DNA from: an uncultured Sphingomonadaceae bacterium
Lineage (GTDB): Bacteria > Pseudomonadota > Alphaproteobacteria > Sphingomonadales > Sphingomonadaceae
Direction: 5' to 3'
DNA: 64,000 bases
NCBI GenBank assembly: GCA_947258815.1
Contig: CAMYJW010000022.1
Location: 1 to 64,000, forward strand
This document shows positions 1-7,282 of the stretch, in pieces. The position numbers and the translations under genes were made by a program. Numbering within the stretch: the first letter of the stretch is position 1; each line of letters opens with the position of its first letter. Under the pieces are notes generated by a model. That model searched no databases. It saw only the letters and a program-made list of their open reading frames with translations, and was not told where the DNA came from.

Positions 1-122
1 CCCGCCCACCATCCTCCGCTTGCGCTTCGGCCCGGCGGGTGCGCCCTCCCGGCAGCCGGTCAGAGGGACGCCCATGAAGGCCGGGCAAGGTGCCCGGTTC
101 CAAGGCCCCAAGGACAAGCGCC
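1..122. other. Leader of the DUF2493 gene with a small hairpin
   Basis: No gene can be supported in this stretch. Positions 81-87 and 91-97 form a perfect 7-bp inverted repeat (CCGGGCA / TGCCCGG, 3-nt loop). It may terminate a gene upstream of the window or be part of the leader. AAGGA at 110-114 is the ribosome binding site of the next gene. Confidence 0.4.
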
Positions 123-1040
123 ATGACCATCATGTCCGATTCCGAACCCGAACACGAAGTCTCGCCCACCGCCCATCTCCTCGATGAAATCGCCCTCTAC
201 GGCTATCGCCCTTTCTGCGATGAAGCCGACCCGCGGCCACTGCCCGAAGAACGCATGGCCGCCGGCGCAGTCGCCGACATGTTCGACGCCCTCATCGCCA
301 CCATGATCGACACCAGGCTCGAACCCGACCTTGAAGACCTGTGCTGGTCGCTCGCCAACCTCTTCCACCGCGCCGAATTTCGCATCCAGCGCGAACTCGA
401 CGACAATGAGGACGCCCAGAAGCGCAGCCAGCGCGAACAGGATGGTTCCGAAGTCAAATCGGTCGAACTCGAGCGGCAGATCCGTGAAGGCATCGGCCTG
501 ATTGAACGCCGCAACGCCATGGAATTCATGCGCGAAGCCGCTGCCGACCAGTTCGAGACGCATTTCCGCAAAGCCTGGAGCCCGCGCACCGGATCATTGG
601 TCAACCATCGCACCCTGACCGCCGCCATGATCGACAGCCGCGACTTTCTTGCTGCCAAGCGTCGTTCAGAAACTGAGCCGATGCTGCCCACCGGCACGCG
701 GATCGCGTTCACGTCAGGTCCCGCCTATCAGGATCACAACCGCATCTGGGCCGCGCTCGACAAGGTTCTCGCCAAATATCCCGACATGGTCCTGTTCCAC
801 GGCGGCAACCCGACCGGTGGCGAGCATATCGCGTCGCTCTGGGCACGGGCGCGCAAGATCACCCATGTCCCGTTCCGGCCAGACTGGGAACGGTTCAAGA
901 AGGCCGCACCGTTCCGCCGCAACGATCAGATGCTCGAAGTGCTGCCCAAGGCTGTGGTCTCGTGCCCGGGCAATGGCATCAATGCCAACCTGGTCGACAA
1001 AGCCCGCAAGATGGGGATTTCGGTATGGGCGATTGAATGA
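123..1040 (+). CDS. DUF2493 domain protein (SLOG-like superfamily)
   Basis: A protein of about 305 residues. The N-terminal two thirds is charged and helical, with Glu/Arg/Gln-rich stretches. The C-terminal part, from about residue 190, carries the DUF2493 pattern: a strand followed by SGPAYQDH, then VLFHGGNPTGGEHIAS, then a Rossmann-like end with CPGNG. DUF2493 belongs to the SLOG/YspA-like nucleotide-binding folds; its function is unknown. The ATG at 123 is preferred because AAGGA lies 8 bases upstream; the frame is open further upstream without such a site. It is typical of sphingomonad plasmids and ICEs. Confidence 0.8.
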   Translation: MTIMSDSEPEHEVSPTAHLLDEIALYGYRPFCDEADPRPLPEERMAAGAVADMFDALIATMIDTRLEPDLEDLCWSLANLFHRAEFRIQRELDDNEDAQKRSQREQDGSEVKSVELERQIREGIGLIERRNAMEFMREAAADQFETHFRKAWSPRTGSLVNHRTLTAAMIDSRDFLAAKRRSETEPMLPTGTRIAFTSGPAYQDHNRIWAALDKVLAKYPDMVLFHGGNPTGGEHIASLWARARKITHVPFRPDWERFKKAAPFRRNDQMLEVLPKAVVSCPGNGINANLVDKARKMGISVWAIE

Positions 1041-1104
1041 CCGGCCTTGCGGACGGTCCTGACAGTCCGCAATTATGCCGCGACGGCCCACTTCCGCCGT
1101 TCGT

Positions 1105-1824
1105 TCATTTTCTGCGGAGATTGATGCGGATATCGTCGTCCAGTCCGAATAATCCTCCCTGACTCCAAGATGAAATGAATCGACGGGCCTCCAACCATTT
1201 TACAAATTCAAGGTTTGCCTCCGTGCCCTTGATCCGAGGTGTTCCATACCCCGGCTTAATCTCAGAGTATGGTTCTGGCAGAGAGCCGAGTATCGACCTC
1301 ACTTGCTGATCATCCAAATTTCGCTGGAATTTGTTGAGCAGTGGGATTTGGACATTGATAGGTCGGGAATTGACGATAATCACAACCGCTGCATCTGCGC
1401 CAAACTCGCTGACATCTGCCCCCGTTCGTATCAGGACCGGCCCGACTTTCGCCGCACGTGAAGGCGTGCTGGCAAGTAATGTGAGGTCCATCGCCTTGAT
1501 AATTATCAGCCTTTTCTCATCTGATATATCCCTGCTTAGCAGCCCCCCACGGAAATCATCGTCCGGAGTACACTCGCTCTCGATTTCTAGATATCGGTCG
1601 ATGTTTTTTTCAACGAACAGATACTGAGTGTCGGTATCCTCGATAAGGAACGCCACATTTTCACTGGAGAAAGTGACCTTCCCTTCTTCGATCAATATAT
1701 GCAATTTATCCCAGCTAAGGTCTGGCGGAAATTTTTGAAATGGCTTTGGAAGTGCTCGCACGTATGAGGCGTAGCTTCGTCGTTTTCCAAGCCCCGCCCG
1801 GCAGGTGCCGGACGCGGCTGGCAC
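1105..1824 (-). pseudogene. C-terminal fragment of a large protein, possibly a YobI-type P-loop NTPase
   Basis: About 220 C-terminal residues look protein-like, starting around VRALPKPFQKFPPDL and ending NLRRK. I recall a similar C-terminal pattern in YobI-family P-loop NTPases, but no Walker motif is present, so the ATPase part is missing and the assignment is tentative. The first 20 or so codons read through a copy of a terminator hairpin (1790-1819), so the apparent start is artificial. The stretch is visibly more A/T-rich than its neighbours and lies opposite to them, which suggests a foreign insert that was later truncated. It is probably not functional. Confidence 0.5.
1790..1819. repeat. 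Diverged copy of the 2718-2747 terminator hairpin
   Basis: AGCCCCGCCCGGCA opens both stretches, and the following GGTGCCGG matches the reverse complement of the intact hairpin. Only the last eight or so bases have diverged. This copy sits exactly at the broken 5' end of the preceding fragment and so marks a probable recombination junction. Confidence 0.55.
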
Positions 1825-2386
1825 GGTCAGTTCAGCCGTTACGAGGCAGGCGTTGTGATCAAGTGGCAGGTTATGCCTACCGCGTCCTGGGTCGGGCTGG
1901 TCTGAGCTGTTGCGGGGTCAGAGCAAGGCCGAGAATCCGCAGCCAGTAAGGCACTGGGCCGGGGCTATCGGAATGCGGGGATCTAGATCAAACCCGCAGT
2001 GGCGCATCGCAGTTGCCGACGTCTGGAGATACGGTGACGACCTGCAAGCGCACCGTGTCACGACACCTTCCTAATCGCAGCTTGGTCTGGAAAATCCGGA
2101 AAGTGCCATGGCTCCCGGTCAAGTGTGACCCGCGCCCAATGCCGCCTCTTCAATGGCTTTGGTTGGCAGGGGATGGCTTCGCCGCTTGATCCCTTGCTGC
2201 AACGCCGTCTGCACCGACTTTCTTCCCCTGGGTCTGCGACCCATTCCTCGCGAGGCAAGAAAGCCGTCTGGCCGCCGTCCTCCACTCTGTTTCGGTCCTG
2301 CGGATGCAGCGGGCGCAAGCCCCTGCCTTCAACCAGCCATCGAGGCCGCGATGGGCGCGGGTTCGACCAACTTGAAGGAAATCATC
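1825..2386. other. Gene-free 560-nt leader upstream of the first DUF736 gene
   Basis: Short overlapping frames are open but none has protein-like composition or a ribosome binding site. Two small dyads stand next to each other: GGGTC-TGC-GACCC at 2230-2242 and the palindrome CCTCGCGAGG at 2246-2255. A further short dyad (GTGTC-AC-GACAC) lies at about 2056-2067. It may be a structured 5' leader or decayed sequence. Confidence 0.4.
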
Positions 2387-2707
2387 ATGGCTAACATCGG
2401 AACTTTCACCAAGACCGGCAACGAATATAAGGGCGAAATCGTCACCATGTCGGTGCAGCAGAAGAACGTCCGCATCGTCCCTGAAGCCAGCGACAACGAG
2501 AACGCACCGTCGCACCGGGTCTTCGTCGGCCGCGCAGAAATCGGCGCCGCCTGGACCAAAACCTCAAACGAAGGCCGCGATTATCTCTCGGTCAAGCTCG
2601 ACGATCCCAGCTTCACCGCCCCGATCTTCGCCAACCTCTTCGACGACGAAGACGGCAAGAGCTACAACCTGATCTGGTCACGCGCCCGCCGCACCAACGG
2701 CGACTGA
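2387..2707 (+). CDS. DUF736 family protein, copy 1
   Basis: A 106-residue protein beginning MANIGTFTKTGNEYKGEI. It matches the DUF736 pattern: an N-terminal beta hairpin, a central IGAAWTKTS segment and a C-terminal LDDPSFTAPIFANLF...LIWSR block. The family is common on alphaproteobacterial plasmids and ICEs and its function is unknown. The start at 2387 follows AAGGAA by six bases; the frame stays open far upstream, but that stretch is not protein-like. A second copy lies at 6950-7279. A strong hairpin follows the stop codon. Confidence 0.9.
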   Translation: MANIGTFTKTGNEYKGEIVTMSVQQKNVRIVPEASDNENAPSHRVFVGRAEIGAAWTKTSNEGRDYLSVKLDDPSFTAPIFANLFDDEDGKSYNLIWSRARRTNGD

Positions 2708-2717
2708 TCGGAACGCC

Positions 2718-2747
2718 AGCCCCGCCCGGCACCTGCCGGGCGGGGCT
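2718..2747. terminator. Hairpin terminator between convergent genes
   Basis: A perfect 14-bp stem (AGCCCCGCCCGGCA with its complement) closes on a 2-nt loop, 11 bases after the DUF736 stop and just before the convergent XRE gene ends. No strong T-run follows, so it may act as a bidirectional or weak intrinsic terminator. Confidence 0.65.
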
Positions 2748-2756
2748 TCGGCTTGT

Positions 2757-2984
2757 TCAAGCCTCGCTAGCGGCGGACGGAATCACAAGGAGTTCGGATG
2801 CTTCGATCCCCAATGCGACCGACAGGCTTTCGATCTTATCAATCGACGCGCTATAGCGCCCGCGCTCCAGGCTGCTGACGTAGGTGCGATCAAGATGCGC
2901 GCGGTGGGCCAACTCTTCCTGCGACAGACCAGCCGCAAGGCGAAAGTGTTTCAGATTGGTGGCCAGAACCTCGCGCAATTTCAT
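2757..2984 (-). CDS. XRE-family helix-turn-helix regulator
   Basis: A 75-residue protein that is almost entirely one HTH domain: LKHFRLAAGLSQEELAHRA, then the recognition helix region RTYVSSLERGR and a C-terminal helix pair ending ASELL. Length and pattern resemble small stand-alone repressors, including controller (C) proteins of restriction systems, but no restriction gene is near. The ATG at 2984 is preferred over a TTG three codons upstream. It is divergent from the DUF2285 gene. The intervening DNA has a GAGTATACTC palindrome, a plausible operator for autoregulation. Confidence 0.85.
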   Translation of the reverse strand: MKLREVLATNLKHFRLAAGLSQEELAHRAHLDRTYVSSLERGRYSASIDKIESLSVALGIEASELLVIPSAASEA

Positions 2985-3006
2985 CGCACGCAATGACCAC
3001 TGTTGC

Positions 3007-3033
3007 AGAGTATTTAACCACGGAGTATACTCT
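3007..3033. promoter_or_regulatory. Candidate operator between the XRE and DUF2285 genes
   Basis: GAGTAT occurs at 3008-3013 and again at 3023-3028, 15 bases apart. The second copy is part of the perfect palindrome GAGTATACTC (3023-3032). The site lies in the divergent intergenic region just upstream of the XRE regulator start. Confidence 0.5.
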
Positions 3034-3202
3034 ACAAGCCAATCAATCGGGCCAAATCAGCCACTTGGTAGACGAAGACGCTTATCCGCATGCGGGCACC
3101 ATGCTCTCCAACAAGTCGGATAACCGTAAAAGTCACCATTTCGGAGAGGCTTCGTGCTATGCATATCGACATGATCAACGAGTCGAAGCGAAGGCTCGTC
3201 CT

Positions 3203-3469
3203 ATGACGACACCGCCATTTGAGGACCGCGCGCCAGCCGATGATTGCATCACGGCTTATGACGAGCGGCATTTTGTCACATATTTACGGATACTTGACGC
3301 CGCTGAGGAAGGTGCAGACTGGCGCGAAGTGGTTCAAATCATCTTCGAACTCGATGCCGCAGTCGAACACGACCGCGCACGCCTAGTGCACGACAGTCAT
3401 CTTGAACGCGCCCGCTGGATGACCACTCACGGCTATAAGCATCTTCTTGAAATGTCGCGCAAAGGTTGA
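3203..3469 (+). CDS. DUF2285 family protein, short form
   Basis: An 88-residue protein with the family pattern YDERHFVTYLRILDAAEEGADW, followed by HDSHLERARWMTTHGYKHLL. The DUF2285 C-terminal domain is regarded as DNA-binding and recurs next to replication and transfer genes of this ICE class. The start at 3203 has GAAGG eight bases upstream; the frame is open to 2993 but that part covers the operator region and is not protein-like. It probably works with, or descends from, the larger DUF2285 regulator downstream. Confidence 0.8.
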   Translation: MTTPPFEDRAPADDCITAYDERHFVTYLRILDAAEEGADWREVVQIIFELDAAVEHDRARLVHDSHLERARWMTTHGYKHLLEMSRKG

Positions 3470-3624
3470 TTGAAATTCGCAATTCACGTTGAATCACATA
3501 GTCATTCATTCCGCTTTACTCGGATTGTCGCACAATATCCCGCATCTTTGGTTACTTGCGGCTTATCCTTGATCCACAAAGACTTGAGACTTGGCCTTTT
3601 CGCCTGTGCATTGCAGGGGGCGCT

Positions 3625-4399
3625 ATGTCCGGTGGTTCGTCATGGCGGTCACCATCGACCGCAGATCAGTATCAACACCATGACTATGCGGATTTTGCGC
3701 AGGAGTATTTGCAACGCAATGCCGACTACCGCAGTGACTATGCAGAAACCGAAGCCCGTGTCGCAGCACACCCCGACGTTGATCTGATAGAACGGGAGGG
3801 TCTGGCCGGGCGGTGGGGCCTTTGCTTTCCCCACTGCCCCCGAATCCGATCCCCGAACAGCGCCAGCCCTGTGGTCCCCAGCAGAAGCGCCCGACGTGGT
3901 CGTGCTGGCAACCACCGATATAGAGGCAGCGGTATCACTTCCGGCCGACTTTGAGTCCCTGGCGGAAGCAATTTCCAATAGCGAACACCACATGGTCTTC
4001 GGACGGGGAATTGCTCGGCTTCGCCTTTGCCTGCGCCCCGTGCCATCCATGTGCCCCGAATGTCTGATTATCCTCCATGATCAAAGTACAGCCATCCGGC
4101 TTGCCGCTGCGGCCCGCTTCGACCGGGCGATACACAGCGACCGTCTGATGCCGGATCGGAAATTCATGCCTTCCGCTTACCAACGCGCGCGCCATACCCA
4201 GCTCCTGCAAGTTCACGATACGCTGGAGGCTGGTGCCTCCTCGCGCGACCTCGCCTTTGGCCTTGTCTTTCGGGGCCATCGCCCGCTTGTCGGTGCGATC
4301 TGGAAGGGATCGGGCGAAAGGCGGCACGTGCTCCGGCTGATCGCCGAAGCGCGCCGCATGGTGGACGGCGGATATCGCAAGTTGCTCCGGCACGAATGA
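3625..4399 (+). pseudogene. DUF2285-type regulator interrupted by a +1 frameshift
   Basis: The first part runs from the ATG at 3625 (AGGGGG just upstream) with the expected SPSTADQYQHHDYADFAQEYLQRNADY...RWGLCFP. The remainder continues in the next frame from about 3830: ...ALWSPAEAPDVVVL...FRGHRPLVGAIWKGSGERRHVLRLIAEARRMV. The two halves together match one family member of about 257 residues. The shift falls in a C-rich stretch (about 3825-3845), so a genuine mutation or a homopolymer sequencing error is possible. If real, the element has lost this regulator. Confidence 0.7.
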
Positions 4400-4410
4400 C
4401 CCGCACCAAG

Positions 4411-4430
4411 GGGTGACAATTTTCGCACCC
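4411..4430. promoter_or_regulatory. Dyad resembling the fic operator repeats
   Basis: GGTGA and TCGCA half sites, 6 bases apart (4412-4427), lie inside a longer GGGGTG...CACCCC inverted repeat. It is close to the sixth unit of the array at 12536-12683, which has GGTGA-ACAATTT-TCGCG. It precedes the AlpA-like gene and repA by about 100 bases, so one regulator could control both places. Confidence 0.4.
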
Positions 4431-4528
4431 CCAAATCTGTCACTCCCTCCTGCCTTTCTGTCTTCGCCATTGATCTCCGCAACCAGCTGCAGCCCGCCGC
4501 TGTGTCCGAACCTGAGCGGAGTCAGCCA

Positions 4529-4801
4529 ATGGATGCCAGACCCACACCCGTAATAGCCCGCTTCCTGCGGACGCCCGATGCCGCTGTGCATCTGGGCTTG
4601 TCCGCCCGCACGCTCGAAAAGCATCGCTGCTTCGGGACTGGCCCGGCTTACCGCAAGCTTGGCGGACGGATCGTTTACTCGATCACCGATCTCGATGCCT
4701 GGGCCGAACTCGGCCTTCGCCGTTCAACCAGCGATCCCGGCAAGGGCGTCGTCCATCCGGCTAGACGGATGGACGGTTATACGCCCCCTGTTCGCCGCTG
4801 A
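4529..4801 (+). CDS. AlpA/MerR-like helix-turn-helix protein
   Basis: A 90-residue protein with the HTH_17-type domain: RFLRTPDAAVHLGLSARTLEKHRCFGTGPAYRKLGGRIVYSITDLDAW. Such proteins bind DNA and act as regulators or excisionases in ICEs and phages. The ATG at 4529 has GGAG seven bases upstream and is preferred over the GTG at 4502. Only eight bases separate it from repA, so the two are probably co-transcribed and this protein may control replication. Confidence 0.8.
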   Translation: MDARPTPVIARFLRTPDAAVHLGLSARTLEKHRCFGTGPAYRKLGGRIVYSITDLDAWAELGLRRSTSDPGKGVVHPARRMDGYTPPVRR

Positions 4802-4809
4802 GCCGATCC

Positions 4810-5688
4810 ATGCGCCGCACTTCCCCCTTTCCGGTTACCAGCCAGCAGCTCGACCTGTTCGTCAGCGCAGGCGGCGACATCGCCGCCCGCGACGCACAAG
4901 ATCTGATGGCCTGGCCCTTCTTCAGTCTCGCCAAGTCGAAGCGGGTGCGCCCGATCGACTTCCGGATGGGCGAAGTCTCGATTCTGGTCGAGGCGACCGC
5001 AGAACATGGCATGGCGACCATCTGGGACGCCGACGTCCTCATCTGGGTCGCGAGCCAGATCGTCGAAGCGCGCGACTTGGGCCGCCCGACATCGCGGCTA
5101 ATCGCTGCAACCCCACACGAAATTCTCGCTTTCACCCGGCGTGGCACCGGCAAGGCGAGCTACGAACGGCTTAAGGCCGGACTCGACCGGCTGCAATCGA
5201 CCACAATTGCGACCTCGATCCGCCAGCGCGACGCACGGCGTCGGCATCGCTTCTCGTGGATCAATGAATGGAAAGAGCGGCTCGACGGTTCGGGCCGCGC
5301 GCTCGGGATCGAGATGATCGTCCCCGACTGGTTTTACGAAGGGGTGATCGACCAAGCACTCGTGTTGACCATTGACCCGGCCTATTTCGCGCTAACCGGC
5401 GGGCTGGAACGCTGGCTCTACCGCCTCGTGCGCAAGCACGGCGGCAAGCAAAAGGGTGGCTGGAGCTTCGATTTCCAGCACCTGCACATGAAGTCCGGCG
5501 CACTGTCGCCGCCCAAACGCTTTGCGTTCGAAATGCGCGACATTGTTCGGCGTCAGGCGCTGCCGGGATACCAACTCACCATTGAACACGCGCTGGGCCG
5601 CGAGCGGCTGAGCTTCGTCGCCATTCCCGCCGATCCGTTCGACGCGGCCATGCGGCGCGTCGGTCTTCAGCCTGTGGATATGTCGTGA
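4810..5688 (+). CDS. repA: Replication initiator protein A
   Basis: A 292-residue protein of the RepA family found on alphaproteobacterial ICEs and plasmids. Recognisable blocks are the N-terminal LMAWPFFSLAKSKRVRPIDF, a winged-helix-like centre (YERLKAGLDRLQSTTIATSIRQ) and IVPDWFYEGVIDQALVLTID followed by GGLERWLYRLVRKHGG. It should bind the iterons that start eight bases after its stop codon and open DNA for replication, which would stabilise the excised circular element. In related elements a ParA gene usually follows; here there is none. Confidence 0.9.
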   Translation: MRRTSPFPVTSQQLDLFVSAGGDIAARDAQDLMAWPFFSLAKSKRVRPIDFRMGEVSILVEATAEHGMATIWDADVLIWVASQIVEARDLGRPTSRLIAATPHEILAFTRRGTGKASYERLKAGLDRLQSTTIATSIRQRDARRRHRFSWINEWKERLDGSGRALGIEMIVPDWFYEGVIDQALVLTIDPAYFALTGGLERWLYRLVRKHGGKQKGGWSFDFQHLHMKSGALSPPKRFAFEMRDIVRRQALPGYQLTIEHALGRERLSFVAIPADPFDAAMRRVGLQPVDMS

Positions 5689-5695
5689 TGCAACA

Positions 5696-5759
5696 CGGAC
5701 TATCAGGAACCGCCAGACTCGGACGATCAGGAACCGAAAGTTCGGACTATCGGGAACCG
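5696..5759 (+). repeat. Three iterons, candidate replication origin
   Basis: The 17-bp core CGGACTATCAGGAACCG occurs at 5696-5712, with one change at 5720-5736, and with one change at 5743-5759. The spacing is 24 and 23 bases, about two helical turns. Position directly after repA and the regular phasing fit RepA binding sites. Confidence 0.8.
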
Positions 5760-5810
5760 AAATGGCCTTCAAAGCCGCAGAAAACTGCGCCGAATTTCGC
5801 CCTTAACTTA

Positions 5811-5842
5811 GCTAACAAAGAATCCTTCGGATTCTTGCTAAC
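5811..5842. other. Hairpin flanked by direct repeats in the origin region
   Basis: AAGAATCC (5818-5825) and GGATTCTT (5829-5836) form a perfect 8-bp stem with a 3-nt loop. GCTAAC flanks it on both sides (5811-5816, 5837-5842). The surroundings are the most A/T-rich part of the repA-DUF2840 gap, as expected near an origin opening site. Confidence 0.45.
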
Positions 5843-5900
5843 GGACTCAGCGCTGTGGACGGATGGCGAAGCGCCGCCGCGCAGGCCTGCCGAAACGAGG

Positions 5901-6374
5901 ATGAGCGATGGGCCAGAGCTGACTCATGTCACGCTGTTCTGGCGCAAGGGTAAACGCGAGGACTGGCTCAAGTTCGGCAAGCCAGTAGCGGACCGAATTG
6001 TCAGCCGCAGCGAGCGCATCGAAAGCTATGCGGCCGGCCAGGTGTTCGGCCTGGTGCGTTGGGCCTCCAATGATTACGGCACCATTCGCTCGACGCTCGA
6101 TATCGTTCGTGCCGTCGATGGACACGAACCTTGCACACCCGTACCGCAGGTTGATCCAGGCGGCGACGTGCTGCTCAGCATTCATGGCTGGCCGAAAGTC
6201 GCGCAGGTCTTCCGCTTGATCGATGCCATTGAGGCCGCGGGCATCGACCCTTGCGACGTTGCGCCCGACCACTGGCGACACATCCACAATCGAATGGCGG
6301 GTCGCGAATTGCCCCGCGATTACAGCCCCGCGCGCCATCGCGCATGGCTCCAGCGCAAGGCGCTGTTGCCATGA
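5901..6374 (+). CDS. DUF2840 family protein
   Basis: A 157-residue protein with the DUF2840 pattern: LTHVTLFWRKGKREDWLKFG, then VFGLVRWASNDYGTIRS, then LSIHGWPKVAQVFRLIDAI and VAPDHWRHIHNRMAGRELPR. Function is unknown, but the family is fixed in this place of Tn4371-like elements, between replication and transfer genes. The ATG at 5901 is chosen because family similarity starts there; the upstream open frame covers the origin repeats. It overlaps the next gene by ATGA, so they are translationally coupled. Confidence 0.8.
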   Translation: MSDGPELTHVTLFWRKGKREDWLKFGKPVADRIVSRSERIESYAAGQVFGLVRWASNDYGTIRSTLDIVRAVDGHEPCTPVPQVDPGGDVLLSIHGWPKVAQVFRLIDAIEAAGIDPCDVAPDHWRHIHNRMAGRELPRDYSPARHRAWLQRKALLP

Positions 6375-6946
6375 CCCGGCGCAGCCTCATCCTGGCTAGC
6401 GTCGTCGTGGCCGCCACACTCGCGACGCTGACCGTTCCGGTCTCGCGTTACGCGGTATGGAACGCGACTGCCTCCGTGCCGACCGGGCTTTACGCCATCC
6501 GTGGCAAGGCGAGCCTGCACGCTGGCGAGCGGGTCGCCATCGAACCGCCGCCGGAACTGCGGCGTTTGCTTGCCAAGCGGCATTACCTCCCGACCGGCGT
6601 ACCGCTGATAAAGCGCATCGCGGCTGTGCGCGGCCAGCGCGTCTGCCGCTTCGCGCATGGCATCACCATCGACGGCCAATATGTCGGCGCGGCGCGAGCG
6701 CGCGACCGTCTGGGCCGCCCTCTGCCGGTCTGGGCGGGCTGCCATGTGCTGCGCACTGGCGAGGTGTTCGTCATGAACCCGGCTGCGCCCGACAGTTTCG
6801 ATGGACGTTATTTCGGGCCGCTCAGGCTCGATTCCGTGATCGGCCGCGCCACCCCGGTGTGGACCGATGAAGCAGGCGACGGACACCATGTCTGGTTCGC
6901 CGACCCGCGTGAGACTTTCTCACCAACCACCCAAAAAGGAGACTGA
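6371..6946 (+). CDS. traF: S26 family signal peptidase, TraF-like
   Basis: A 191-residue protein with one N-terminal membrane segment (about residues 7-24). The catalytic serine is in TASVPTGLY (Ser35) and the general base lysine in PLIKRIAA (Lys81), as in TraF of RP4-type systems. TraF-type peptidases process and cyclise the TrbC pilin, encoded here at 15399. The MNPAAPDSFDGRYFGP block is the conserved final box. It overlaps the DUF2840 stop by four bases and belongs to the transfer operon. TraF acts at the periplasmic face of the inner membrane. Confidence 0.9.
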   Translation: MTRRSLILASVVVAATLATLTVPVSRYAVWNATASVPTGLYAIRGKASLHAGERVAIEPPPELRRLLAKRHYLPTGVPLIKRIAAVRGQRVCRFAHGITIDGQYVGAARARDRLGRPLPVWAGCHVLRTGEVFVMNPAAPDSFDGRYFGPLRLDSVIGRATPVWTDEAGDGHHVWFADPRETFSPTTQKGD

Positions 6947-6949
6947 CCA

Positions 6950-7279
6950 ATGCGTATCGGATATTTTGTGAAGGGCGAAGACGGCTATGTCGGGCATTTG
7001 CACACGCTATCGCTCAACATCGACCTTGTTCTCGTCGAGGTCGAAAAGCGCGAAAGCGAAACCGCCCCCGACTACCGGATAATCGCCGGAGAGGATGACG
7101 AAGCGCGCGAAATAGGCGCGGGCTGGAAGCATGTCGGCGAGAAGGCTGGCGACTATGTTGCGATCCAGATCGACGACCCGATGTTCCTTGCTCCGCTGCG
7201 CGCCAACATCTTCAAGGACGATGATGGCCACCATCACCTTGTCTGGTCACGCCCGTCCAAGCGTGACGGCGAAGGCTGA
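6950..7279 (+). CDS. DUF736 family protein, copy 2
   Basis: A 109-residue paralogue of the protein at 2387. It keeps the core blocks IGAGWKHVGEKAGDYVAIQIDDPMFLAPLRANIF and LVWSRPS but has a diverged N-terminal hairpin (MRIGYFVKGEDGYVGHLH). AAAGGAG precedes the start by a few bases. It lies three bases after traF and four bases before the transglycosylase gene, so it is translated within the transfer operon. Its function is unknown; placement suggests a transfer-related role. Confidence 0.85.
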   Translation: MRIGYFVKGEDGYVGHLHTLSLNIDLVLVEVEKRESETAPDYRIIAGEDDEAREIGAGWKHVGEKAGDYVAIQIDDPMFLAPLRANIFKDDDGHHHLVWSRPSKRDGEG

Positions 7280-7282
7280 GCG

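Noticed and set aside
5696..5759. CRISPR-like reading of the three repeats after repA
   Set aside because: Repeats are 17 bp with 6-7 bp gaps and follow repA directly, which fits iterons and not CRISPR.
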